Of a stretch of 64,000 nucleotides of DNA, positions 51,624 through 60,479 are shown one piece after another. The notes under the pieces are model-generated. The model made no database searches, was not told the DNA's origin, and worked only from the letters and a program-made list of their open reading frames with translations. This DNA is from Oscillospiraceae bacterium (GTDB taxonomy: Bacteria; Bacillota; Clostridia; Oscillospirales; Oscillospiraceae). Where the stretch lies: positions 217,608-281,607 of the forward strand of contig JAHHRY010000002.1 in assembly GCA_020025535.1 (NCBI GenBank), read 5' to 3'. Within the stretch, counting starts at the first letter, position 1; every line of letters starts with the position of its first letter. The translations under genes were made by a program, and so were the position numbers.

Positions 51624-54600
51624 TTGTCAGAACCGAAGCTGATCTCACCCATGCTCGACGGCTGCATCATGGGTGAGGCGCTGAGCTGCCATGATGGCGT
51701 TCGATGCTGTCCTGCTATACGGGAAGATACTGGCGAAAAGTTTATTGTAAAGATTATCTCCATACCGGCGTCACAGGTACAGCTGGAAGCCCTGCTGCTG
51801 ACTGGTGCCTATCAGAATCAGGATGCCGCTTTGGAGTATTTCGAAGAGCTTGCAAAAGATATCCTGCGGGAGCGCAACATTCTCAACAGTCTGAGCCGTG
51901 TGGAAGGGTTTGTCCCTTACCTGGATGTACAGGTTATTCCCATGGACGACGGCGTTGGATATGAAGTCTATCTTCTGATGCCCTATAACCGTTCGGTAGC
52001 CAGAATTTTTAATTCTGACCCCCTGACACATTTGGGCGTCATCAATATGGGACTTGACCTCTGTGCAGCGCTGGCTGCCTGCCGCAGAGCCGGATACCTT
52101 TATGTGGATCTGAAGCCGGAGAATATTTTCTATACGGAAGATCAGGGATATCGCATCGGCGATTTGGGCTTCGTATCCATGTCCTCGTTAAAATATGCCA
52201 CACTGCCCGAAAAATATCACAGCCTCTATACTGCGCCTGAAGTTGTGGACGCTATGGCTGTGCTCAATCCTACAGTGGACATTTACGCATTGGGACTTGT
52301 ACTGTATCAGGCGTATAACGGAGGCACTCTTCCCTTCAGGGATCATGTGCCGGACGAGCCATTGATCCCGCCGCTGTATGCGGACTACGAAATGGCAGAA
52401 ATCATTCTGAAAGCCTGTGCCGCAGATCCCAATGAGCGCTGGCAGAATCCGGAGCAGATGGGACAGGCTCTTGTAAGTTATATGCAGAGGAACAGTGTAA
52501 ATGACACTCCCATCATCCCTGCACCCATAGATGTTTCCGAGCCGGAGGAACCGGAAGAAGAAATCGAAGATTTTCTGCCCGAAGAAGACCCGGACGCATG
52601 GATGGATGAGCCGGAAGAAACCGCTCCCCAGACAGAAGCCGACGCAGAACCGAAGCCAGAATCCGGTGCGGAACCCGAAACCGAGTCGGATGTCCAGCCG
52701 GACAGTCAGGCCGAGGCCGAAGCGGATACCGAGCCTGAATCCGAACCGGATGCTTCCCCCGAAGCTGCGGAAGAAGATACACAATCAGACGTTTCCCCCG
52801 AGCTGGCCTTTATGGACGATCTGACTGCCGATGAAACGGCACCCAGTGAAGAAAGCGCTGCAGATTTGCAGGATACCGCGGTTACCGAGGAAACTTCCGA
52901 AATGCTGGCTCAGGCGGATGATCTGATTGCACACGTTCCCCCGGAACCGGTGGTACAGCCGGAACCGATTGACGTTCCCATGCCGCCTCCCATCTTGCCG
53001 GAACCCGATCCCGACGAAGAGAAGGATGCAGACACGGAGCATTCGGAATCTCCCGGTGAAACGGAGGCTCAGGAACCGTCCGAAGCAGAAGGCTCCGCAG
53101 AAAAAGATGCAGAGGCTGACACTTCTGCGGACGAAATAAAGATCGCAGCCCCCGTCCGAAGAAAAAAGCGCCGAAATTACCGGCGGCTCCTTTGCGTACT
53201 GGCAGTATTGTGCATCATTGCTGGTATTGGTTTCTGCGGCTGGTATTATTACAATCACTACTATCTGCAAAACATCGACAATCTGCTCATCGCCGGAACG
53301 GAGGATATGCTGACCGTAAAGGTCGTGTCCGATATTGACGAGTCCCTGCTGACGGTCATCTGTACCGACAGCTATGGCAACACGAATCACAGTCCGGTTA
53401 CCGCAGGCGTTGCGGTTTTCCGAAATCTGGATCCGCAGACACGCTACTCCATCCGAGTGGAAATTGCCGGCCGCCATCAGCTGACCGGTGTTACCACAGA
53501 AAGCTTCACTACCGATACACAAACCAACATTCTGAGCTTCACAGCAGGAATCGGCAGCGAGGATGGCTCCGTAATACTGAACTTCACCGCAGAATCTCAG
53601 AAAAGTGATAACTGGATCATCACCTACGGTGCAGAAGGCATTCCCGAACAGCAAGTCTCCTTTACCGGTAACAAGGTCACCATCACGGGTCTGACCATCG
53701 GTGCAGAGTACACCTTTACCCTGTCTTCTCCCGACACACCGCACATCACCGGAAATACGCAGGTAACTTACACCGGAAGCAACATTATTTATGCTCAGGA
53801 TCTGGAGATCACCGCCTGCGGCACCGGTTCCCTGACCGCCAAATGGTCTGCTCCCGAAGGAGCTGCCGTCGAAAGCTGGATCGTCCGCTGCTATAACCAG
53901 TCGGGTTACGATGTCACTATAACCACTTCCGATACCAGCTATACCTTCACCGAACTGGATCATGATACCCCCTGTACGGTGGAAGTAATCGCTTCCGGTA
54001 TGAGTCAGAGCGTCAGCACTACCATCTGCGCCAACCCCATTACCATCAAGGATTTCAGCTTCATCAAATCCGGTCCCGATTCTCTGCGCGTTCACTGGAA
54101 CTTTACCGGAAAAGCCCCGGAAGGCGGCTGGATTGTAAAGTACACCATTGACAACTGCCCTCAGAAAGAGCTGACCGTAACAACGAATGAGACAGCACTC
54201 ATTCCCCTGCCCGACGCTGACTACAAAATCACCATCCAGGCAGCAGACGGAACGGTAATTTTCAATGACAGCACTACCTACACCTCCGCAAAAGCGCCGA
54301 ATTTCAACGCTTATAAGGTCACCAATAAGAATATGCTCTTCCAGATGTGTCTGCGTCCCAAGGCGGATGACTGGAAGTGGTTCAATGTTCCGAAGGATCA
54401 CTACAAGACCAAATTCAAAGCCGGCGAAAAGGCAGCCTTTGTGGTGCGAATGAATCGTACCTATGGTTCTTCCAGAGATGCCATCCATATCAAGTTTGTC
54501 CTCCGTGACAGCGAAGGAAACCTGATTCGGATTGACAGCACCGAACAGATCTGGAATAAAATGTGGGATCGCGGTTATTGCGAATTGGATCTTCCCTTCA

Positions 54601-54683
54601 CTCCGGATAAAGCCGGTAACTATTCTCTGACCATTTATTTTAATGGTGCATATGTCACCACACAGGATTTTACTGTGATCTGA
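51624..54683 (+). CDS. Transmembrane Ser/Thr protein kinase with FN3-like extracellular domains
   Basis: A 1019-residue protein. The kinase domain is residues ~1-295, with the ATP Lys at K43 (FIVKII). The catalytic loop is YVDLKPEN (D162, K164, N167; the usual HRD His is Tyr). The metal site is GDLG (D180, Leu in place of Phe) and the APE motif is TAPE (P205, E206). The glycine-rich loop is poorly conserved. An acidic Pro/Glu-rich linker runs to ~510, one membrane helix at about 518-540, then three FN3-like domains and a distinct C-terminal beta domain (last ~120 residues). There are no PASTA repeats. The TTG start follows GGAGG. No PP2C phosphatase gene is nearby. Activity is likely but not certain because of the altered loop. 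Confidence 0.88.
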   Translation: MSEPKLISPMLDGCIMGEALSCHDGVRCCPAIREDTGEKFIVKIISIPASQVQLEALLLTGAYQNQDAALEYFEELAKDILRERNILNSLSRVEGFVPYLDVQVIPMDDGVGYEVYLLMPYNRSVARIFNSDPLTHLGVINMGLDLCAALAACRRAGYLYVDLKPENIFYTEDQGYRIGDLGFVSMSSLKYATLPEKYHSLYTAPEVVDAMAVLNPTVDIYALGLVLYQAYNGGTLPFRDHVPDEPLIPPLYADYEMAEIILKACAADPNERWQNPEQMGQALVSYMQRNSVNDTPIIPAPIDVSEPEEPEEEIEDFLPEEDPDAWMDEPEETAPQTEADAEPKPESGAEPETESDVQPDSQAEAEADTEPESEPDASPEAAEEDTQSDVSPELAFMDDLTADETAPSEESAADLQDTAVTEETSEMLAQADDLIAHVPPEPVVQPEPIDVPMPPPILPEPDPDEEKDADTEHSESPGETEAQEPSEAEGSAEKDAEADTSADEIKIAAPVRRKKRRNYRRLLCVLAVLCIIAGIGFCGWYYYNHYYLQNIDNLLIAGTEDMLTVKVVSDIDESLLTVICTDSYGNTNHSPVTAGVAVFRNLDPQTRYSIRVEIAGRHQLTGVTTESFTTDTQTNILSFTAGIGSEDGSVILNFTAESQKSDNWIITYGAEGIPEQQVSFTGNKVTITGLTIGAEYTFTLSSPDTPHITGNTQVTYTGSNIIYAQDLEITACGTGSLTAKWSAPEGAAVESWIVRCYNQSGYDVTITTSDTSYTFTELDHDTPCTVEVIASGMSQSVSTTICANPITIKDFSFIKSGPDSLRVHWNFTGKAPEGGWIVKYTIDNCPQKELTVTTNETALIPLPDADYKITIQAADGTVIFNDSTTYTSAKAPNFNAYKVTNKNMLFQMCLRPKADDWKWFNVPKDHYKTKFKAGEKAAFVVRMNRTYGSSRDAIHIKFVLRDSEGNLIRIDSTEQIWNKMWDRGYCELDLPFTPDKAGNYSLTIYFNGAYVTTQDFTVI

Positions 54684-54691
54684 CAAAAACC

Positions 54692-54721
54692 AAAGCAGCC
54701 GCTTCAAAGCGGCTGCTTTTT
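54692..54721 (+). terminator. Terminator after the kinase gene
   Basis: AAAGCAGCCGC pairs with GCGGCTGCTTT around TTCAAA, followed by T. It isolates the aro leader from upstream transcription. Confidence 0.9.
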
Positions 54722-54752
54722 CGTAAAAGTAACAAAATAAAAGGACAGGCAC

Positions 54753-54781
54753 TTGCAATCCCCCTGCCCGGATGGTATAAT
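54753..54781 (+). promoter_or_regulatory. Promoter of the shikimate operon
   Basis: TTGCAA at 54753-54758 and a perfect TATAAT at 54776-54781 are separated by 17 bases. The start of transcription (near 54788) precedes a ~195-base leader. Confidence 0.85.
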
Positions 54782-54813
54782 ATTCACGGTTTTTGTACAC
54801 CGGAGGCACTGTG

Positions 54814-54870
54814 ATGAATCCGTCTGACTATACAGCGCAGTCCCTCTCCGGCTGTTGTTACTTTTTATAA
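54814..54870 (+). CDS. Putative 18-aa leader peptide of the shikimate operon
   Basis: This is an 18-codon frame with ATG at 54814, the ribosome site CCGGAGG eight bases before it, and a TAA stop. The peptide reads MNPSDYTAQSLSGCCYFL, ending Cys-Cys-Tyr-Phe-Leu. It lies after the aro promoter and about 60 bases before a strong terminator that precedes aroF. Tyr and Phe are end products of the pathway, so ribosome stalling at the YF codons is a plausible attenuation signal. There are only two Tyr and one Phe, and the competing RNA structure is not obvious, so this remains a proposal. Confidence 0.5.
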   Translation: MNPSDYTAQSLSGCCYFL

Positions 54871-54928
54871 AAAACGTAACTGCGACTTGTGCTGTTAAGG
54901 TTACGAAGTTGTCGTAAAGATTTTACAG

Positions 54929-54962
54929 GCGCCGCATGAATTCCATTCGTGCGGCGCTTTTT
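54929..54962 (+). terminator. Terminator (possible attenuator) in the aro operon leader
   Basis: GCGCCGCATGAA at 54929-54940 pairs with TTCGTGCGGCGC at 54946-54957 (one G-U pair), followed by five T. It stands between the promoter and aroF, so without an antitermination mechanism it would silence the operon. Upstream, CGTAAC (54875-54880) and GTTACG (54900-54905) form another possible stem. Confidence 0.8.
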
Positions 54963-54982
54963 AACATAGGAGATGTCTGAAA

Positions 54983-55984
54983 ATGATTGCGGTACTGAAA
55001 CAGAGCGCTACTCCCGAGCAAATTGCATACCTGACTCGCTGGCTGGAAGGAATGGGTCTGGAGATTCATACCTACCACGGCAATAACACAACCGTTCTCG
55101 GTCTGACCGGCGATACCGGCAGCGTGGACATGGAGCTTCTCGGTTCTCTGGAATTTGTGGATGTGGTAAAACGGGTTTCCGAGCCTTTTAAGATGGCCAA
55201 TCGCAAATTCCATCCCAACGACACGATTGTAGAAATCGGCAATGTTAAAATCGGCGGCGGACATTTTGCCGTGATTGCCGGTCCCTGCTCCGTGGAATCC
55301 GAAGAGCAGATCATCGATGTGGCCACTCAGGTAAAAGCCGGCGGTGCCGATATCCTCCGCGGTGGCGCATTTAAGCCCCGCACTTCCCCGTATGTCTTTC
55401 AGGGCCTGAAAGAAGACGGAATTCGTCTGCTTCTGGAAGCGAAGAAAGCAACCAGCCTTCCGATTATTACGGAAATCATGAACATCAGTACCCTGGATTT
55501 ATTTGAGGATGTGGACATTATTCAGGTTGGTGCCAGAAATATGCAGAATTACGACCTGCTGAAGGAACTGGGAAAAACAGGAAAGTGCATTCTTCTGAAG
55601 CGCGGGTTCTCCAACACCCTGCAGGAACTGCTGATGAGCACGGAGTACATTATGCGTGAAGGCAATGAAAATGTCATTCTCTGTGAACGCGGCATCCGAA
55701 CCTTTGAATCCTATACCCGGAATACGTTGGATCTGTCCGCCGTTCCGGCGCTGCACGAGCTTTCTCACCTGCCCGTTGTGGTCGACCCCAGCCATGCCAC
55801 AGGAAAGGCCAGAATGGTTCCTCCCATGGCGGCAGCTGCAGCAGCTTCCGGTGCCGACGGCCTCATGATAGAAGTGCATAACAATCCTTCCTGCGCTCTC
55901 TGCGACGGCGCGCAGTCCATCACACCTGCGCAGTTTGCAGAACTGAACAAACGCATACAGGCTGTCCGTAAAGCAATAGAGTAA
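54983..55984 (+). CDS. aroF: 3-deoxy-7-phosphoheptulonate synthase (DAHP synthase, AroF/AroH-type I-beta)
   Basis: A 333-residue enzyme that joins PEP and erythrose 4-phosphate, the entry step of aromatic biosynthesis. The N-terminal ferredoxin-like domain (about 1-70) is the regulatory type found in Thermotoga DAHP synthase, which binds Tyr or Phe. The TIM barrel carries VIAGPCSVESEEQI, LRGGAFKPRTSPYVFQGL, VGARNMQN and DPSHATGKARMV with metal-binding His and Glu. Start at 54983 with AGGAG upstream. It is the first gene of the operon. Confidence 0.96.
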   Translation: MIAVLKQSATPEQIAYLTRWLEGMGLEIHTYHGNNTTVLGLTGDTGSVDMELLGSLEFVDVVKRVSEPFKMANRKFHPNDTIVEIGNVKIGGGHFAVIAGPCSVESEEQIIDVATQVKAGGADILRGGAFKPRTSPYVFQGLKEDGIRLLLEAKKATSLPIITEIMNISTLDLFEDVDIIQVGARNMQNYDLLKELGKTGKCILLKRGFSNTLQELLMSTEYIMREGNENVILCERGIRTFESYTRNTLDLSAVPALHELSHLPVVVDPSHATGKARMVPPMAAAAAASGADGLMIEVHNNPSCALCDGAQSITPAQFAELNKRIQAVRKAIE

Positions 55985-56007
55985 TATACAGGAAAGGAGG
56001 ATGCCCC

Positions 56008-57060
56008 ATGATCTCGATTCCCGTAACGGCATCCAGAAATTATTGTGTAAAAATCGGCAGCGGCATTCTCCCCTGCCTGGCCTCCGAAATTCATCAGCTT
56101 ACAAAAGCAACCCGCGTTGCCGTTATCAGTGACAGTCATGTCTGGCCGCTTTACGGCGAGAGCGTGCAGACAATTTTGTCCGATTCCGGTCTGGAAGTCT
56201 GTTCCTATGTATTCCCCGCCGGAGAAAACAGCAAAAGCGGGGATACTTTCCTAAAAATTCTGAATTTTCTTGCAGAAAACAGAATCAGCCGCAGCGATTG
56301 CCTGATTGCTTTGGGTGGCGGCGTAGTGGGTGATTTGACCGGTTTTGCCGCTGCCTGCTATCTGCGGGGCGTCGCATATATCCAGATCCCCACCACTTTG
56401 CTGGCGGCTGTAGACTCCTCCGTAGGGGGAAAAACAGGAATCGATTTGCCCGCCGGTAAAAATCTGGCAGGCGCATTCCATCCGCCCTGTCTGGTTCTTT
56501 GCGATACGGATACTCTGCAGACACTTCCAGAGGACATATTCCGTGACGGCTGCGCGGAAGTCATTAAGTACGGCATTCTGTACGACAAGGAACTGTTTAA
56601 CCGACTGCTGGGACAGGGCCTCAGTTTTGACCGGGAAAGCGTAATTGCAAGATGCGTGGAACTCAAGCGGGATGTGGTTGCACTGGATGAATATGACACC
56701 GGTCTTCGGATGAAACTGAATTTAGGACATACCATCGGTCACAGCGTGGAGGCTGCAAGTCATTTTCAGATTTCCCACGGTAAAGCCGTAGCCATCGGTA
56801 CCGCTGTGATTACCCGCGCCGGCTGCAAGGCAGGCATTTGCAGTCAGGAAACCAAAGATCACATTCTTCGCATTCTGGAAGTATTCGGTCTTCCGACCAG
56901 AACAGATTACTCAGCACAGCAGCTTCTTACCCACGCTCTCAGTGATAAAAAGCGTACCGGAGAAACCCTGCGTCTGATTCTGCCGAAAGACATCGGGGAA
57001 TGCATCATCTTCCCCATGGAAACTTCGGCACTGTACGCCTTCATTCAGGAAGGACTTTAA
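56008..57060 (+). CDS. aroB: 3-dehydroquinate synthase
   Basis: A 350-residue NAD and zinc-dependent enzyme converting DAHP to dehydroquinate. Motifs: ALGGGVVGDLTGFAAACYLRG, TTLLAAVDSSVGGKTGIDLP, and the zinc ligands in EVIKYGIL and LNLGHTIGHSVEAASH. The length is normal. It starts after AAAGGAGG, 23 bases downstream of aroF. Confidence 0.97.
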   Translation: MISIPVTASRNYCVKIGSGILPCLASEIHQLTKATRVAVISDSHVWPLYGESVQTILSDSGLEVCSYVFPAGENSKSGDTFLKILNFLAENRISRSDCLIALGGGVVGDLTGFAAACYLRGVAYIQIPTTLLAAVDSSVGGKTGIDLPAGKNLAGAFHPPCLVLCDTDTLQTLPEDIFRDGCAEVIKYGILYDKELFNRLLGQGLSFDRESVIARCVELKRDVVALDEYDTGLRMKLNLGHTIGHSVEAASHFQISHGKAVAIGTAVITRAGCKAGICSQETKDHILRILEVFGLPTRTDYSAQQLLTHALSDKKRTGETLRLILPKDIGECIIFPMETSALYAFIQEGL

Positions 57061-57062
57061 TT

Positions 57063-58244
57063 ATGGATATTACCATCACGCCGGGAATCCTCCGGGGTTC
57101 CGTTCGGGCAATTCCTTCCAAATCCCATGCCCACAGACTGCTGATTTGCTCTGCTTTTGCCGATGCCGAAACAACAATCCTCTGCCCGAATACCAGCCGG
57201 GATATCGAAGCAACCGTCGGATGTCTGAACGCGCTTGGCGCAGATATCAGACGCACGGAAAACGGTTATATCGTCGCCCCTGTCCGCAATCTTCCGAAGG
57301 AGCCCGTGCTCGCCTGCGGTGAAAGCGGCTCTACGCTTCGGTTTATGCTCCCCATTGCAGGTGCTTTAGGAATCGATGCAACCTTCCTGATGGAGGGCAG
57401 ACTCTCCCGGCGTCCTCTTTCTCCCCTCTGGGAGGAAATGGAACGAATGGGATGCACCCTCACCCGGCCGTCAGAGGACACCATTCATTGCACGGGGCAG
57501 TTAAAATCCGGTGCATACACCATAGACGGCAGCATTTCCAGCCAGTTTGTCACGGGTCTGCTGCTGGCGCTTCCCCTGCTGCAGGGAGACAGTCAACTGT
57601 CTCTGACCGGCAATGTGGAATCCCGTCCCTACATTGACATTACACTGAAAATCCTTTCCCTGTTTGGTGTTGCAGTGCACAATTTCTCCGTAAAAGGCAA
57701 GCAGATTTTTCATTCCCCCGGCAGCATAACCGTTGAAGGAGACTGGAGCAATGCCGCTTTCTTTCTGGCCGCCGCTGCATTGGGGAACCCGGTAACCGTG
57801 GAAAACCTGAATCCGGATTCCGCCCACGGAGACCGGATAATCACTGAACTGCTCCCACAATTGCAGAAACACATTACAATTTCTGCTGCAAACTGCCCGG
57901 ATTTGGTGCCTGTTTTGTCCATCGTGGCCGCCGCCAATCAGGGTGCCGTCTTTACAGACGTTCGGCGTCTGCGTCTGAAAGAATCCGACAGGGTAGCTGC
58001 CATTGCTGCCATGATTGAAGCCCTTGGAGGAAAGGCAGCTTCGGACGAAAACACTTTGACCGTCTTCCCCGCTCCGTTACAAGGCGGCAAAGTAGACGCC
58101 TGCAATGACCACCGCATCGCAATGGCTGCCGCAATCGCAGCAACCATATGCCGGGAACCCGTTACCATCCTGGGAGCGGAATGCGTGCAGAAGTCCTATC
58201 CCCGTTTCTGGGATGTATATAAACAGTTAGGAGGTCAAATATGA
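57063..58244 (+). CDS. aroA: 5-enolpyruvylshikimate-3-phosphate synthase
   Basis: A 393-residue enzyme adding PEP to shikimate 3-phosphate. Motifs: IPSKSHAHRLLICSAFA (phosphate/glyphosate region), GESGSTLRFMLPIAG, and the C-terminal KESDRVAAIAAMIEALG and CNDHRIAMAAAIA. It is shorter than the E. coli type (427) but covers both inverted-domain halves. The ATG at 57063 follows the aroB stop by two bases and uses GGAAGGAC as ribosome site within aroB. Confidence 0.95.
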   Translation: MDITITPGILRGSVRAIPSKSHAHRLLICSAFADAETTILCPNTSRDIEATVGCLNALGADIRRTENGYIVAPVRNLPKEPVLACGESGSTLRFMLPIAGALGIDATFLMEGRLSRRPLSPLWEEMERMGCTLTRPSEDTIHCTGQLKSGAYTIDGSISSQFVTGLLLALPLLQGDSQLSLTGNVESRPYIDITLKILSLFGVAVHNFSVKGKQIFHSPGSITVEGDWSNAAFFLAAAALGNPVTVENLNPDSAHGDRIITELLPQLQKHITISAANCPDLVPVLSIVAAANQGAVFTDVRRLRLKESDRVAAIAAMIEALGGKAASDENTLTVFPAPLQGGKVDACNDHRIAMAAAIAATICREPVTILGAECVQKSYPRFWDVYKQLGGQI

Positions 58245-59317
58245 GCAGCACCTATGGAGAAAATCTTAAACTTTCTGTCTTTGGCCAGTCCCACGGGGCT
58301 GCCATAGGCATGACATTAGATGGCATTCCTGCCGGACTTCCCGTAAATATCGATACACTGCAAATCTTTCTTAACCGCCGTGCTCCGGGACAGGCGGACT
58401 TTTCCACACCTCGCAAAGAAGAGGATCAGCCCGAATTTCTTTCCGGTATTGTAAACGGCTTTACCTGCGGTGCCCCCATCGCAGCCATCATTCGCAACCA
58501 TAATACACGTCCCGGCGATTACGATAACCTGAGAGATTGCCCTCGTCCCGGTCATGCCGACTACACGGCACAGGTCAAATACGGCGGTTATCAGGATGCA
58601 GCCGGCGGCGGCCATTTTTCCGGTCGCCTGACTGCTCCCCTCTGCATAGCAGGTGGCCTTTGCAAGCAGTGGCTTGCAGAAAAGGGCGTCCGCATTGCCG
58701 CCCATATCACCAATATTGCAGGCATTTCCGACACCCCCCCTTCTCTCGACTGGACGAATCCCAATCTGGATCTTATTGATTCTGGTTTTCCGGTTCTTAA
58801 TCGGGAAGCCGGTGAAAAAATGCGTGAGGAAATTGCAAAAGCCAAGGCAGACGGTGACAGCGTCGGCGGTCTTATTGAATGCATCGCCACCGGGATTCCT
58901 GCCGGTGTAGGTGACCCTATGTTCGGCGGTATGGAAAGCCGTATCGCTCAGATCGTCTATGGCATTCCCGCAGTCAAAGGACTGGACTTCGGCATTGGTT
59001 TCACCGGTTCGTCCCTGCGTGGAAGCCAGAACAACGATCCCTTTATTGTTGATCACAACACCGTCCGTACGGAGAAGAACTTTTCAGGCGGTATTTTGGG
59101 AGGCATCACCAACGGAATGCCGCTGGTATTCACTGTAGCTGTCAAGCCCACCCCCTCTATTTCCAAACCGCAGCAAAGTGTATCTCTCAGCCGGCTGAAA
59201 GTACAGACTCTGGAAATCAAGGGCAGACATGATCCCTGTATTGTTCCCAGAGCCGTGCCCGTAATAGAAGCCGCCGCAGCAATTGCAATTTTTGACGCTA
59301 TGCTTACCCAATACTAA
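58241..59317 (+). CDS. aroC: Chorismate synthase
   Basis: A 358-residue FMN-dependent enzyme completing chorismate. Signatures: FGQSHGAAIGMTLDGIPAG, RPGHADYTAQVKYGGYQD (lacking some of the usual R), AAGGGHFSGRLTAPLCIAGG, and the C-terminal GRHDPCIVPRAVPVIEAAAA. It overlaps the aroA stop by four bases, with AGGAGG upstream. The length is normal. Confidence 0.96.
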   Translation: MSSTYGENLKLSVFGQSHGAAIGMTLDGIPAGLPVNIDTLQIFLNRRAPGQADFSTPRKEEDQPEFLSGIVNGFTCGAPIAAIIRNHNTRPGDYDNLRDCPRPGHADYTAQVKYGGYQDAAGGGHFSGRLTAPLCIAGGLCKQWLAEKGVRIAAHITNIAGISDTPPSLDWTNPNLDLIDSGFPVLNREAGEKMREEIAKAKADGDSVGGLIECIATGIPAGVGDPMFGGMESRIAQIVYGIPAVKGLDFGIGFTGSSLRGSQNNDPFIVDHNTVRTEKNFSGGILGGITNGMPLVFTVAVKPTPSISKPQQSVSLSRLKVQTLEIKGRHDPCIVPRAVPVIEAAAAIAIFDAMLTQY

Positions 59318-59336
59318 GGTTATAGGAGAAATACCA

Positions 59337-60479
59337 ATGGACGTTCAGGAACTTCGCAGCGAGATCGATCAGATTGACGAGCAGCTGGTAGAGCTGTTCT
59401 GCAAAAGAATGCGCGTAGCCGAGAGCATTGCACACTGCAAAAAGTCCAGCCATATACCGATTCACGTCCCCGACAGAGAGCAGGAGAAGCTCATGGCTGT
59501 TTCCCGCCAGGCAGGGCCTCAGCTTTCAAACTATACCCGTGTGCTTTATTCCGTTCTGTTTGAGCTGAGCAGAAGCTATCAGGGAAAACTGACTATGGAA
59601 TACACGGAGCTTTATAACCGCATTCAGCAATCCATGGCAGCAACACCGCAGCTATTCCCTCAGCAGGCCGCCGTTGCCTGTCAGGGCGCCGAGGGTGCTT
59701 ATGCACAGATTGCCTGTGAAAAGATATTTAAGTCCCCGTACATCGTTTACTTTAAAAATATGGAAAGTATCTTTTCCGCAATTGAACAGGGGCTGTGCCA
59801 GTATGGGATCCTGCCGCTGGAAAATTCCGCAGCAAGCTCCCTTAAAAAGATCTACGATCTCATGATCCGTCACAAATTCTCCATCGTCCGCTCCTTTCAT
59901 ATGCAGGTAGAACACAATCTTCTGGCACTTCCGGATGCAAATCTGCGTGACATCAGGGAGATTTATTCTCACGAACAGGCCTTCTATCAGTGCGGGGAGT
60001 TTTTGAGCACGCTTCCCGGGGTAAAAGTAATCCCTGTTGAAAATACTGCCGCAGCAGCAAAGATGGTCGCCCTGTCCGGACGCAAAGATGTTGCAGCACT
60101 TTCCAGCCGTTCCTGTGAAGAGCTTTACGGTCTGAAAAATCTTGCCCGATCCGTGCAGGACAAAGGCAGCAACCGTACCCGTTTCATCTGCATCAGCAAA
60201 AATCTGGAAATCTATCCCGGTGCCGACAGAACCAGTATCATGATGGTCCTTCCCCACAAACCGGGCGCACTTTACAAGGTGCTGGCTCGTCTGTACGTTC
60301 TTGGCATCAATGTGACAAAGCTGGAATCCCGTCCCATCCCGGAAAACGACCTGGATTTCAGGTTCTATTTCGATCTGGAGACTTCTGTATATTCCGAAGA
60401 ATTCGTACAGCTTATGTGTGAACTGGACGATCTTTGTGAAGAATTTGAGTATCTTGGCAGTTACACAGAGGTGGTATAA
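59337..60479 (+). CDS. pheA: Bifunctional chorismate mutase/prephenate dehydratase
   Basis: A 380-residue two-domain enzyme leading to phenylpyruvate. The N-terminal AroQ-type chorismate mutase (about 1-85) begins LRSEIDQIDEQLVELFCKRM. The prephenate dehydratase (about 107-285) shows ACQGAEGAYAQIA, LPLENSAASSLKKIY and SNRTRFICIS. A C-terminal ACT domain carries the Phe-binding GAL (KPGALYKVL) and ESRP (LESRPIPEND) motifs, so feedback inhibition by Phe is expected. The start at 59337 follows AGGAGA. It is placed between aroC and aroE::aroK, with no gap to the latter. Confidence 0.95.
   Translation: MDVQELRSEIDQIDEQLVELFCKRMRVAESIAHCKKSSHIPIHVPDREQEKLMAVSRQAGPQLSNYTRVLYSVLFELSRSYQGKLTMEYTELYNRIQQSMAATPQLFPQQAAVACQGAEGAYAQIACEKIFKSPYIVYFKNMESIFSAIEQGLCQYGILPLENSAASSLKKIYDLMIRHKFSIVRSFHMQVEHNLLALPDANLRDIREIYSHEQAFYQCGEFLSTLPGVKVIPVENTAAAAKMVALSGRKDVAALSSRSCEELYGLKNLARSVQDKGSNRTRFICISKNLEIYPGADRTSIMMVLPHKPGALYKVLARLYVLGINVTKLESRPIPENDLDFRFYFDLETSVYSEEFVQLMCELDDLCEEFEYLGSYTEVV

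Noticed and set aside
52785..54809. A 674-codon minus-strand frame opposite the kinase gene
   Set aside because: The kinase catalytic motifs and FN3-like domains define the plus strand.
54723..54982. The aro leader considered as a T-box or riboswitch
   Set aside because: No GGGTGGNACCGCG core is present and no known riboswitch core was recognised.
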